From Ascidia mentula (Eukaryota; Chordata; Ascidiacea; Phlebobranchia; Ascidiidae), in the NCBI GenBank assembly GCA_947561715.1, contig OX387200.1:4776501-4840500 (forward strand): a stretch of 64,000 nt of DNA, written 5' to 3'. Under the pieces are notes generated by a model. The model had not been told where the DNA came from. It ran no database searches and saw only the letters and a program-made list of their open reading frames with translations. Numbering within the stretch: the first letter of the stretch is position 1; each line of letters starts with the position of its first letter. The position numbers and the translations under genes were made by a program. Positions 23,074 through 34,300 of this stretch are shown piece by piece.

Positions 23074-25482
23074 ATGAGCTTGACAGAAAATGGAAGCAAA
23101 ATGGACAACAGTTATGATTATCAATTCAAAGCCAACTTCGTGAAGAAGCCTGACTTTCAGTAAGATATTAAATCATTTATTTGAATGTTTCTTTCTCATA
23201 AACAACATGTTTTGTAAAAGAAATATTTTTATATCTGCAGCCTGAAAGGATTTTGTCCTGATGATGATTGTAGCTGGGAAAACGATGAATACAAGCAAGT
23301 GTTCAGCTCAGCGGAATCCTACCTCAATCGAGGAGGTCCGATCCAGGGTGATCGCTCCCCTTACCACAACTTGAAGGATTTCCGAACGATTGTGCAAAGG
23401 TTTGTTTTAACAAATGTGTGCAGGTTTTACTGTTGTTTGTTTGAAAGTGTTTCGGTTTGAGGATTTGAAAATGAAATGTAAACATTGAGATACTGGGTAC
23501 ATGGAAAATTCCAATGTCTGAAACTGTTAAAAGAAATGGGAAAACTTGATGAGAAACTATTTACAAAACTAAAACATATGTCGTCAACTGTAAATTGCTT
23601 AAAATAGGATCTTTTCACGAAATGATTGCATTATGTTTGTTAAATGTTATTATCGCATTAATAGGATTAAAGGTAACATCACTATTTTGACAATGTGCTA
23701 TTTCCTTGTTAATACCAGAGTAGGCAAACATGTGAGCCAATACCTAAAAATGTAACAAACATAGTGACTCATTGACAATTTTGACTCAAGTTACTGTTTA
23801 CACAGTCACAGTCGTATGTTTCCGTGTGATTAGTCATAAGCTGTTGGGTATTTCTAAGACTTATAAGTTCTGTTCTTACAAGAATTAATTCAACTGTGTG
23901 TTTTTTTATAACCTATCATCACTTGTTTGTTGATAGGAACCAAGAAGCAAACATCCAAACCACTTGGGGGAAACTAGCCTCTGCATTTTTTCTTTTACAT
24001 TGGTATGCACTTCGAATTTTGAGAGCTCCATGGAGGAAATCTTACACGAAAGTTAAAGTATGTGAAGTAATATTTGCATTGTTGGTATTTGTTCAAAACA
24101 CCTCATCGAAATATGCAAAATAGTGTATTAAATGTATTGTTGGGACTGCTGTGTGAGTAATTTGACAAGGGTTTTTGTCTTTGTGGCCATCTGAAAACAT
24201 CACAGTTACACAGTTTTCTTTTTTGAAACCGATTTGCCGAAGTGTGAGCATTGTTTCCTTATCAACGTTTCCCATTTACTGAGCTTATGCTGTACATCAA
24301 TTAATTTGCATCAATGAGATTTGATACCTCCAGTAAACCTTTGGTTATATTTTCAAAATTTGATTCAATTTCCTACAGGCCTACAGTGGAAGTTACCACC
24401 ATGTGATCGGCCAAAACTTGCCTGCGGATAAGGCTGAGGAGCTAATGAGCAAAATGGGATTTATTTACATGCGTCAAAGACAGACTTTTTTCTTCAATCA
24501 AGAAACGCTTAATTCACCAGGCCCAGGAACTTGGAAAGATGCACTTACCACTGTTGCGATGGACTATTTCCTTATACATGTGCGCTGTTCTTTGGGTTCA
24601 ACAGAGATGGGTCGTTCAATGGAAATTGACCTTCAGTTGTTGCCTACTACCCCAACCAAAAGTCCTTCAATTTTGCCTGAGCGTGAAAGTCGCATTTCAA
24701 GGCTTGAGAACCAACGTCAGTACACTGGTGCATTTCAGCCTATTGGCCAAAAGAAAAGCACCCAAATCAATTCTCCTGCCCCAACTTCAGCGAAAAGGAA
24801 TTACAGTAATGCCAGTGGGCCAACAAGAACTGCGCAGAGTGGATACGTTGAGGACAGAGAAAACAGAGTGGAGCGTTTGCCCACGTATCTGGCCCCTTCC
24901 ACGAAGCAACAGACTGTTACGCCAAGTGAGCCATATGGCCACAGGATTTCAGCACAGGCCAAGTCTGAGTTATCGAGGCGCATTCAGAAACCACCTAAAT
25001 ACGTGTCGCAGACATCGGACGAAGACTTGTACGGCTCAAATAGCCCCGACTTGTCGTTGCAGGGGATATGTTACCCACCACGCGAGGGCCCATTTGCTCC
25101 TTCTGTGTTTGGCCAGGACACAATGCACAGGGTAAACCAGGGAATGCATGTCGAAAATTCTCGCCAACGATGCCAAATCAGCGATCGTGGCTACGTAAAA
25201 TTCATGCCCATTGGTGCGGAAAAAGCTCATGGTTCGTCGCGCCGCGATGTACCGACGCCACAAATAAGTCGGCCGCCCGTCGATAGCTATCTGAACATGA
25301 GTTCGGCTTCGCATTCCGAAAATTTGCAACCCAGTGCCGGCTACTCGTCGAGTTACGTGCAGTTCCAACCACTCAAGCGTGGCAAACCGAGTGTTACGCG
25401 GCAGGATCGTGAGGGTTCGTCTTCAAGCTCGCATATATACCAAAAAATTCCAAGCGGTAGCTTTACGTCGCCTGGAGACTAG
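23074..25482 (+). CDS. SPATA2-like PUB-domain adaptor protein
   Basis: Four exons (23074-23159, 23241-23399, 23937-24057, 24379-25482) join in frame to 489 residues. In vertebrates SPATA2 links the deubiquitinase CYLD to LUBAC through its PUB domain and thereby tunes TNF/NF-kB and necroptosis signalling in the cytoplasm. Evidence: a helical N-terminal region containing APWRKSYTKVKAYSGSYHHV, which aligns with [20 protein letters not shown] of SPATA2 as I remember it, and the following helix EELMSKMGF matching the position of ILSCMGY. The C-terminal 300 residues are Ser/Pro-rich and probably disordered, with a candidate PUB-interacting motif DEDLYGS (25018-25038). The C-terminal zinc finger of vertebrate SPATA2 is not seen. 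Start: in-frame ATGs at 23074 (weak context) and 23101 (strong context); an out-of-frame ATG at 23090 opens a short overlapping ORF to 23143. Confidence 0.7.
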
Positions 25483-26356
25483 CGTCGGTGGCTTTGTATG
25501 CTTGGCATGAATGCCCATTGTGTTGATAAGCCTGTGTTTGAAATCACGACCTTCCATTCGTATCCACAATAAGCCGGGTAGCGTTTTGGAAATGATTGTG
25601 CTATCGCCACATACATATTTTCGTTATCGTGTAGGCGTAATGGTGTAACTGTTTGACCAGAGGCTTTTAACGCAACACGAAAATAGGGGAATTTCACGCC
25701 CCTTATGGCACTTCGCTTTAATTAATCGGCGCCCTGTGATATTTCGTCGCGACGGTTTAGGATGTCACTTTCCCCACTATTCAGTCTCAGTAATTCGATG
25801 TAAACGAATACCTGTAATGGCCAACGGGACCGAATTGCGCTTTGCTTGGGCAAGCGATCTACTCTGACATATAAAAAATGGAAACTCCGCCTTTTTAATT
25901 TGACTTTTGCTTCCATTTCGAAGTGCTGACGAATCGCAGGGAATCTAGACGTACTTTGTTAACATTTAGAAAGGGCGTTGGTTTGTTTGATTGCCATTCG
26001 GGCGTTGTATTGTTACACTAGATTTGAACGCTACGTGATTTTGCTAAGCGGAATTTAGCTCCTCATGAGGTTTCGGAGACCTTGCAAAATACCCAATATG
26101 AGAATGTTGCGACGGCTCTTCAGCTATAATCCTTTGTGCAAACAAATGTACGTTTACCTATGATAAACATTTTGTTTGCTTTGCGAACTGTGCAATGGAA
26201 AACGCGCGTTCTTTTTCGTTTATTATCGAGCGTTCGTATTGATCGACTCATTTTCTTGTTTCCAATCGTTTCCTTACAACATGCGTCGAACATGTTTTGC
26301 TTGCGACCGTATTTGATCATCATACCGCCTTTTCACCTTATTTACACTTTTTTCCA

Positions 26357-26362
26357 AATAAA
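26357..26362 (+). terminator. Candidate poly(A) signal AATAAA
   Basis: AATAAA about 875 bases after the stop of the SPATA2-like gene is the first good plus-strand signal I noticed. A T-rich run precedes it. It could define a long 3' UTR, but no cDNA evidence is available. Confidence 0.3.
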
Positions 26363-29300
26363 GGCACAGTATACGAAGCACGCGGTCATCTAACACACAA
26401 ATATGTAGTGAGCAGTGAACCGTGCATGATTGCAGCATTGTGTTGACCACACATTCACACAAATAGAGGAACTAGTTATAGCGTTGGTGTTTGTACATGA
26501 GGTGGTATTTCCCAAGTAGCTTCCCATACAAACGTTGCAAAACTTTGCCTGTATCAACGGCATTTATACTTGCGTTCGTTTAATAAGGCTTTTGCAGTTC
26601 TACGTTTGTTTGGCCATGCAGTAACTATAACTGTACACGGCGTGTCGAAAATAATGTTGGTGACATTTCAGAACTTCGAGGGGTCAATTTCCGTTGTCGG
26701 TTGAAATCAGTTTTGATTGTCTGGCCAATAGCTGTTAAATCGTCCCATGCAAAGCCTGCAGTGGGAAATTAGATTTTATTTGCTCTTAAATTTTTTTTCC
26801 CTAGGTGGTGAAACTGTTGTATTTCGTGAATCACCCACTTTACGAAGCAAATGTTAAATAGCATCAAAGGTCATTTGAAATGCAGCTTGTGTTTGCTTAG
26901 GCAAAGAGAAACTGGTTGGCTTCGAGAGAAACGGGAACTGGTAATAACACACGAGGTGAATACTAGGACTGACCTAGATTCTAAACATGCGCCCGCTAGC
27001 TCTATTAGTTGAAGTTCTAGTAGGTTGGTTTCTGGAACAGACAACACTGGTGCAACAAGTCAACAGAAATATTTGTTGCTCATCGTCACGTGTCTGTAAC
27101 CACCATGATGTTCAGTCACGCGTAACTCTTGGCCAGCTCATACGTTTTTGCGAGAAATCATGTGCTTTTTAGGTGGAAATAATGTCACCTGACAAGATTG
27201 TGGTTTTAGTACCTTTGCACAACCCAGTGTGCATAATTGCTACTTATTACATTTTCCATTAAGGTTCAGGTGTTCTCTTGAATTGGGCAATTAGGGTTTG
27301 CAACAAATAAGACATTCAGTTCATTGTGATTATTTTCAATATTGTCAACCTTGTTATGACACCAACAACAAGTGTGGGGCTACCAGACATTGGTAAATGT
27401 TTGAGATTGCGCATAAGGTCAACAATCCCTTAGCTGGGCATTGAATGACAAGCCATATCTGCTTTTGTGTGCTTAATCTGTTGGTAAACATATGCTGCTT
27501 TCCAAAGCCGATTAGATTGATCGACAGCATTGCAAATTGCACCCCAGGGCCTTTGTCTGTAATTCCCCGCATATGAGAGAATGCACATGTAGTTCCCTTT
27601 TTTGTAGAAATGCTTTTTAAGCAGTTTTTTTTCTTAATCTTGTGAAGCTATTTTCTCTATAGACCCAAAACTGCTTAGAGAAGACATTTTCGTAAGCTTT
27701 GATAGAAAAATTCCCCGGGTTTGTGTTAGCAGTCAAACGGAACAGAAACTAAAATTGTACAAAGCTGGGAATTTTGTGCAAGGGCAAGTCCCTTTGCGGA
27801 AGTTACTTCCTCTAACACTTTAGACGTCAGGAAATTCCACATTAACTTTGAGAGAATTAAACTGCTTCACAAAAATCAAACGAGCCCAGCACAACGACCG
27901 TATATACTGTTGTTTAGCTTAAAACTATATAACAGCATTTTTTACAACAAAAACCACAATAAGCTAGGTACAACATCCATTTAATAACTTTAAAAATGGT
28001 CTTCGGTGTGTATGACAACATTGGCTGTTTGTGTTAAATCAATGCACTAATGTCAAACGGCCCATCTAACGCCCTAAACCTATAGATAGACGCAATGACG
28101 TGTTGATAGACTATTAATTGCTGACGTATTCACTAAGCATGTGACACATGTTGTTCTGTCCGTTGCCTCCAGGTTGCGCCACGCAGATAACTCCCTTTAG
28201 TTGCTCGCAGACTTTTGGGCTGACTAAGTAAATTTATGGAAGAGGCCGATCCTTTTTGTGCATTTCATTGCTGTGCTTTTTAACCTCGGTGCATCATCAG
28301 TGTGTTACACTTTTATTTTACAATAAGGTTTGCAATCCAGGTGTTTTCCTTGTGAAATTATACATGTCTATAATCTATACAAGCTGCTATACCACACTTC
28401 GTTGATATTTTTATTTTATTTTTATTTTTTTTCTTCGTTGATATTTTCGTGACACCGCAAAAGGTCGTAACCCACTTGCTCCACCTAGCGACCGTTATTC
28501 TACCCAATATTTTGTAAAACCTGCTAAATTTATTTGAGGCATATTTTCGGCAATCAACTTTAATATTCATCAAATGTTTATTTTAGAAAGCAATGCAAGC
28601 GCAACAATACTTGCTCTTTTCACTTCTCTCATACAAATGTTGTGCTGATTTTCTTTGTGTTAATTCATGTACATAATGACTGCAATTCTTGTCATATCCA
28701 TAAACAATTCTCACACGACACAGAAGGGCCACACAAAACTTAATGATAAAAAACCCTTCGTATTTAACATTGTTGGAGCCGAAACAACATGAAAATGAGG
28801 ACGCGAGTCAACAATAAGGACAAGAAACAAGGACTTCGTGACATCCCTGGCTACATAGGAAACTAGAGAGGATGGAATTGCTGGGATTTATCTGGTGGCG
28901 CGACCGAAGGGTCACATACCCTAGGTGACCGAAGGAAGAAGAATACGATGTGGATCTGAATTAATTATGGGAGATTAATTAACGTGCATGCAGCAAATAA
29001 CAACCAAAACGATACGTGCTTTCTTCATCTTAAATCGTGAGAATTTCACGCCGTACAATTGTTCCATCAGGTGTCCTGAAAACACGGAAAATATCGGAAT
29101 TGAAATTGCTATGTACGTATTCGTTTCACTCAATACCCGGACGCAGCACTGACGATGATGTTGCTGCTTAAAACCAAGTGCGTCAGCCATCCTGCTGTGG
29201 CGCGCTCTCAAGGATGCATCTTAACTACTCGTACTGTTGCCAGTGGTTACGATGGTCTTGAATCAAAGGCACGCTTACTTTGCGACTCGTTGACCTCAGA

Positions 29301-30436
29301 TTTTGTTGTTATAGTCGCCAAATCGACAGCGTGAATTCGCAACGTCGTTCCTGCCTTGTTTTGCTGTTGTGGCATCTCCGTGTTTTCGCGGCAGAAGCGG
29401 CAAGGCTCTGAAGTGCAAGTCGCGTTCGGGCACGCCCGCTTATAACGGGATCAAACGCATTCGGTTTTGCGCGAACTTTACAGGAAGCCGGATGTTGGTA
29501 ATGTTTCGGGGTATTGCGCGAAATGGAATTCGTGTAATTGTTTGTATGGCAAAAAGCCTTTTAAAGGAAAAAACAGTTTTAGGGTTCCAATCGATCGTAA
29601 ACACAAGGTCATTGAAGTCCATTTGGCGCCTTCCCAAGGGCAGCGTCATCATTTTTATATTTTCTTTTATTCTCTTTGCGAACGTTTTTTAGTGTATTTT
29701 AATTTTGACACAGAAAATCCAAAACTTCCGTAATCAGCGGATCAAAATATTTATTTGTTACGGTCCGCTTAACACTTATCTGCGCCACTTTGTCATTTGT
29801 ACGCACTTAAGACGCAATAGAGGACATATTGAGTGGACATTTGTCATCATTAAGACCATTTTTAATCATCTTCTCCCAGTGTTCGTGGTAGTGCGAACGT
29901 GCCTCACACTCGCTGTCCTGGACAGAAAGGAGTTTTTGTAGAAGAACACATTTTAAAAGTTGTAAACGAAATGCAAGAAAAAGGGCATTTTAAGCACCCT
30001 TGAATGTCGAGTCAGCCGAAAATTCTGGGAAATCCGAAAAAATCCGCTGCCACTTGATACCAAAATTTGTGATAAACTAATGAATCATCACAGAAAACCT
30101 AAATTAATCCTATTCAGTTATGAGAATGTAAGGTTTGACTGGGAGCCGTTTCGTGACCGGCAAATGGGGAGGAGGGAGAGAGCAGTGTTTATTCAGAATC
30201 CTATTTGCGCCCCGGCCGCGATAAATATCGTCGCAGCGCGCGATATGGAGTGGCGTATCGTAATACATCGATCAACTACTTGTCGCGACTTCTTGTTCCC
30301 AAAGCGAGCGACAAAGTAATTTTTGACCCTTGAGAGCATCGCATCCGGGGGAAAAAGGGAACTTTTGCTCTTTGTCCTCGCTTATGCCCCAACACGAGGG
30401 AGAAATCGCCCCGAAATGGAGTCAGTTTTCCTTTGA

Positions 30437-30443
30437 TATAAAA
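30437..30443 (+). promoter_or_regulatory. Possible TATA box of the mucin gene
   Basis: TATAAAA in a GC-rich setting lies 193 bases upstream of the signal-peptide ATG at 30630, giving a predicted start near 30,468 and a 5' UTR of about 160 bases. Spacing and context fit a TATA promoter, but there is no experimental support. Confidence 0.4.
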
Positions 30444-30629
30444 CGCCGCTGTCGCCGGTGCCACCCTCATACGTTTCTGGGAGACTCACCCAGACGTTCC
30501 TGCAAACAAACCTTAAAGTGAGAAGTCACTGTTTATTACACTGGTTCCCGACTGACGACGACAGTGCCGGAGTTACAGGGAATTGACAACTATTGTGTGG
30601 CGAAAAGAGCCTGCCTTTAGCGGCAAACG

Positions 30630-31348
30630 ATGATGATCGTTCTAGCATTGGTCCTGGGAACATTGATAAGTCAAATTAATGCCCAATCAAAGTACGTTTG
30701 ACAAGGCAGCGGGGACGAACTTTGTTCATATAACCAGTGTTCTGTATGACACTTTTTTCGATCTTTTCAGCATTTGTCCGATATCGGTGATAGATGAGAA
30801 GACGATCCAGGTGGAGGAGTTGAGGACGGTATGGAGGAGAGTGTCCTACCAGCTCTGCTCCTCCAGACAGGAGGGTGACATCGAACTTGAAAGACAGACT
30901 TCGGACGGATTCGAGTATTGTACCTTCAACAGGTGAGCGAAGGCTTGTGGTTTGTATTTTGAAGAATAAAAGCAATTCGAAACGGCTGGGTCTTGAAGGC
31001 TTTCTTGCAACTGACCTTACGTGGTGAAATAAGCGTAGGCAGCTAAAGCAAGCCTCGAAGATCATGCCACAGTCGTCGGATCGAACTTTTTGGTATCTGC
31101 ATAGTACAAATATCATTCACAATTACAAAGACTTGCTGCAATATTAGACATATTTCATTGGACTTATACATTGCTATTTGATAACATACTAAAGACAGAC
31201 TTTATACGAACGGAAACTGCTCAGGAATTTATCTTTAACAATGTATTTAGGTCTTCTGAAGAACCAGTGATGGTCGATAAGGTTGTCCAAGAGACGCGAG
31301 AGGTTGACGCTTGTTGCGAGGGCTTCACTGGCGATCAGTGCACTATAG
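30630..31348 (+). other. Signal peptide and EMI-like domain
   Basis: Exon 30630-30691 encodes the signal peptide, with Met-Met, a Leu/Val core and an A-Q cleavage region. Exons 30771-30932 and 31251-31348 encode N-I-C-P ... V-W-R-R-V-S-Y-Q-L-C ... E-Y-C ... D-A-C-C-E-G-F-T-G-D-Q-C. The ending C-C-x-G-F-x-G-x-x-C is typical of EMI domains and leads into EGF modules, as in SCO-spondin and multimerins. The domain call rests mainly on the Cys pattern. Confidence 0.6.
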
Positions 31349-34300
31349 GTACGACAAATTGAAAGCCAGCGCACCAATTATTTTGGCTATTACATAACCC
31401 AATGTCGTGCTAAGGTTTGGTCACATATTATTTGAATACTTCGCTAATTAAGGGCAAATTAAACGTAATGAATTGTATTTTTTCAATAATATTTATGATG
31501 TGTACACACACTGTTTCGACCTGTAAGGTCTGATCAGTGCATCTGTTGACAGTGGCACTGTGCTAACTTTTACACTGGGGGGCACACTAATTTCCACTTT
31601 GTGGCACCTTTCAGTCAACGTCGATCCGTTGGGTACCCTATACTGATGTGTATATTAAAATCAATAAATTGTAGCACCTGTTTAAAGACCCCAAAATGTT
31701 TCTTTCTACGAAGATAAAATGTTTCTTGTTTCAGCCATTTGTCGCAACAAGTGCCAGAACGGAGGTGTGTGCGCAAGTCCAGATACTTGTGACTGTACAG
31801 ACACCGGATACACTGGACAATCATGCGATATACGTGAGTATCTAGTACAACGTTAACAGGCAAAGGGACATTTGTGCTTATTTAGACGTTGATATGTTCA
31901 AATTTAAGTAAACTTAAACTTATGCAGAAAGTTGTAATTGGTTTTACTTGCTTAGTATGGGTTGACATTCAGTCAATCTTTATTAATTCTCGTAACTTCA
32001 TATACTGGAAACACAAACTCCTGTCGACCCCAGTGGTCGCCAATTTATTAACACAAATTGGCATGTCCGTTATCGCCCGAAAAACGACCTATGAAAAACT
32101 TTCGTTCTCCTGCGACCGATTCCCACCGCAACACGTCGAACCGCGTTCAAGTGTTCCGCGCCGAACGGATTACGTGTGAAAAAAAATAGCGCGATCCGAA
32201 ATGTCGAGTCGCGCCTGTCCCGGCACGTTCGCCCAGGAGGCCTTTCAGCGACCAAATTTGTGATTCTTGGCGAGTCCGCAAGCTATACAGGTTATGTCGA
32301 CGACAATGGCGAAATCCGTGTTGTCCCGGGTGCCAAGGTAAACTGGCCCCCGACGCCCAACACACCGGCACTGACTTAACAGATTAAGCGGGAGGGCCAC
32401 TCGACTCGGACAAATGTCACCTTTTGCGGCGCCTCCCTGTTACTCATGTAGCTGCGTCGCTCGGCGGGGGAAAATACGTCACAATTCGAAAGTGTTTTTG
32501 ACCCTTGTGACGCACCGAGGGCGATAGGGTCAGAAATAGATTCCTCGCCGGAAAGTTTGGGTGGACAATGACGCACAGTTTGATGGAAATCCTTCCGTCG
32601 ACGTGTTCGCCTGTCACATTTTTGCCTTAGCTAACCACTGTAACTGTCAAAACTACCAAGCAATGTATAATGATGACGTGCCCATTCACGACAGCTTTGC
32701 ATTAGCTGATAACAGCACTTCAATTAAAACTGCGCAAACCTCTGACGTCACCAACATGAATGCCTGTTCACTACAAACGGTATTGATACAAAACAATGTT
32801 TTTTTATGCAATTTTGGTTTCACATTATACTTTGAAATTGTTAAAAGAAATCCACACTGTTTAGAGTTTTGACAAAAAACACATAATATACTTTCTATAT
32901 ATCACGTTCGTTCAATTTTGTAGCTAAGAATAAGAACCGAGTACGTGGATTTATAAAACAAACTTCAAACTTAAACAACCATCCTTAGCATTGGTAAAAG
33001 TATGCCAAAAAGCGCGCGAAAAATGCACGTGCGTTCAGAACTGGGCAATGCTGTGTATAGCAGTTGACAAATGTTACTGAATGTATAAACACAGTTTTCA
33101 TCCTTTTCAGCGCAATGCAAATCCTGCTTAAATGGAGGAAGATGCGTTGCCCCGAACACCTGTGAATGTCAAGCTGGATGGGAGGGAGAACAATGCGAAA
33201 TAGGTTGGGTTTGTGTTATTACATTTTTACACCAAACAACTGCATTTACCTTTTGACAAACCTCTCTTGCTTACAGCTGTTCGTGACTGTGGTGGTGAGT
33301 GCTTGAACGGTGGCCGTTGCGTTGCACAAGAGGGCTGCGTATGCCTGGAAGGTTACACTGGAAAACACTGCGAAACAGGTGAGTAATAAACTACAATGCG
33401 GACAAAAGAAAAGTGGGTGTAAACTCGATGCGATGCTAATCAGTTGTAAAGAAAGGATTGTAAAACGTTGCTGCAAATCTGTCTGATATCGTACAAGTCA
33501 CGTCGCCTTTCATAAAGCACGCGCCTACCGAATAGCGTTAACATATCGAGTTTAATTATCTGGTATATATTTATACCTTTTAAATCCAGCATTATGTTTT
33601 CGATGATATTTTAACAAAGCACAGTGTATGTAAAGTTAGTTGTCAAGATGGCATTTGCATAATAACGTAGAATATTACACCACAAAAACACATCAATTCC
33701 TGACTACATTCAGTATTGCGACATTCTTATCCACTTTTTAGCAATGTGTTCAAGTTCCTGCCAAAATGGCGGACAATGCGTGGAAAAGGATGTCTGCCTG
33801 TGTGCGGAAGGATTCACAGGGCCAGATTGTCAGGACAGAGACACCTCTGGAGGTGCTCCAATCGTGGACATCGACACATTGGCTTCCTTTGAAAACGAGG
33901 CTGTTTGTTCCGCCTGGGGAATGCATCACTACCAGTCCTTCGATGGAAAGCAGTTCTACTATCAGGGAAAATGCGCTTACAGCCTTGCTTACGAATGCAG
34001 TGGGACGTTTCGCATAACAGTAAGTGGAGATTGCATGTCAAGCCGTCACAAACGAAAATTTCTGAACTTTTTGGAAAATATAAAATAAGTGCTAAGACGC
34101 GTGTTGTAATATATTGATGTTGTCTTAGTTGTTAGTCCAGCAATGCTGCCATTTCAGCGCAATCTCAACAACTGGAGTAGCTTGTTTGGTGTGGTATTAT
34201 TACCATTGTTAATGTCTTCAAACCCGAAACAAACTGCCAGGAACCTTTGCCGTACAATCTTTGTCCGATAGATTATCAACAACTACGATTGTGCCCTGGA

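Larger units (their letters stand above)
25483..30629. other. Intergenic region between the SPATA2-like gene and the mucin gene
   Basis: The first ~900 bases are probably 3' UTR of the SPATA2-like gene. Beyond that I find no exon with domain similarity on either strand; the open frames are short and have no recognisable product. Base composition becomes GC-richer at 29.3-29.7 kb and 30.1-30.5 kb. The final part probably holds the promoter and 5' UTR of the mucin gene. Confidence 0.55.

Noticed and set aside
24539..25135. 198-codon frame overlapping the last SPATA2-like exon
   Set aside because: Out of frame with the conserved SPATA2-like reading, and no domain is seen; a shadow frame.
29369..29692. 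107-codon open frame in the GC-richer part of the second intergenic region
   Set aside because: No recognisable domain, no splice context, and overlapped by similar-sized frames on both strands.
32176..32379. 67-codon frame in the GC-rich intron island
   Set aside because: No phase-matched splice sites were found to join it with the flanking EGF exons, and the sequence is not recognisable as a domain.
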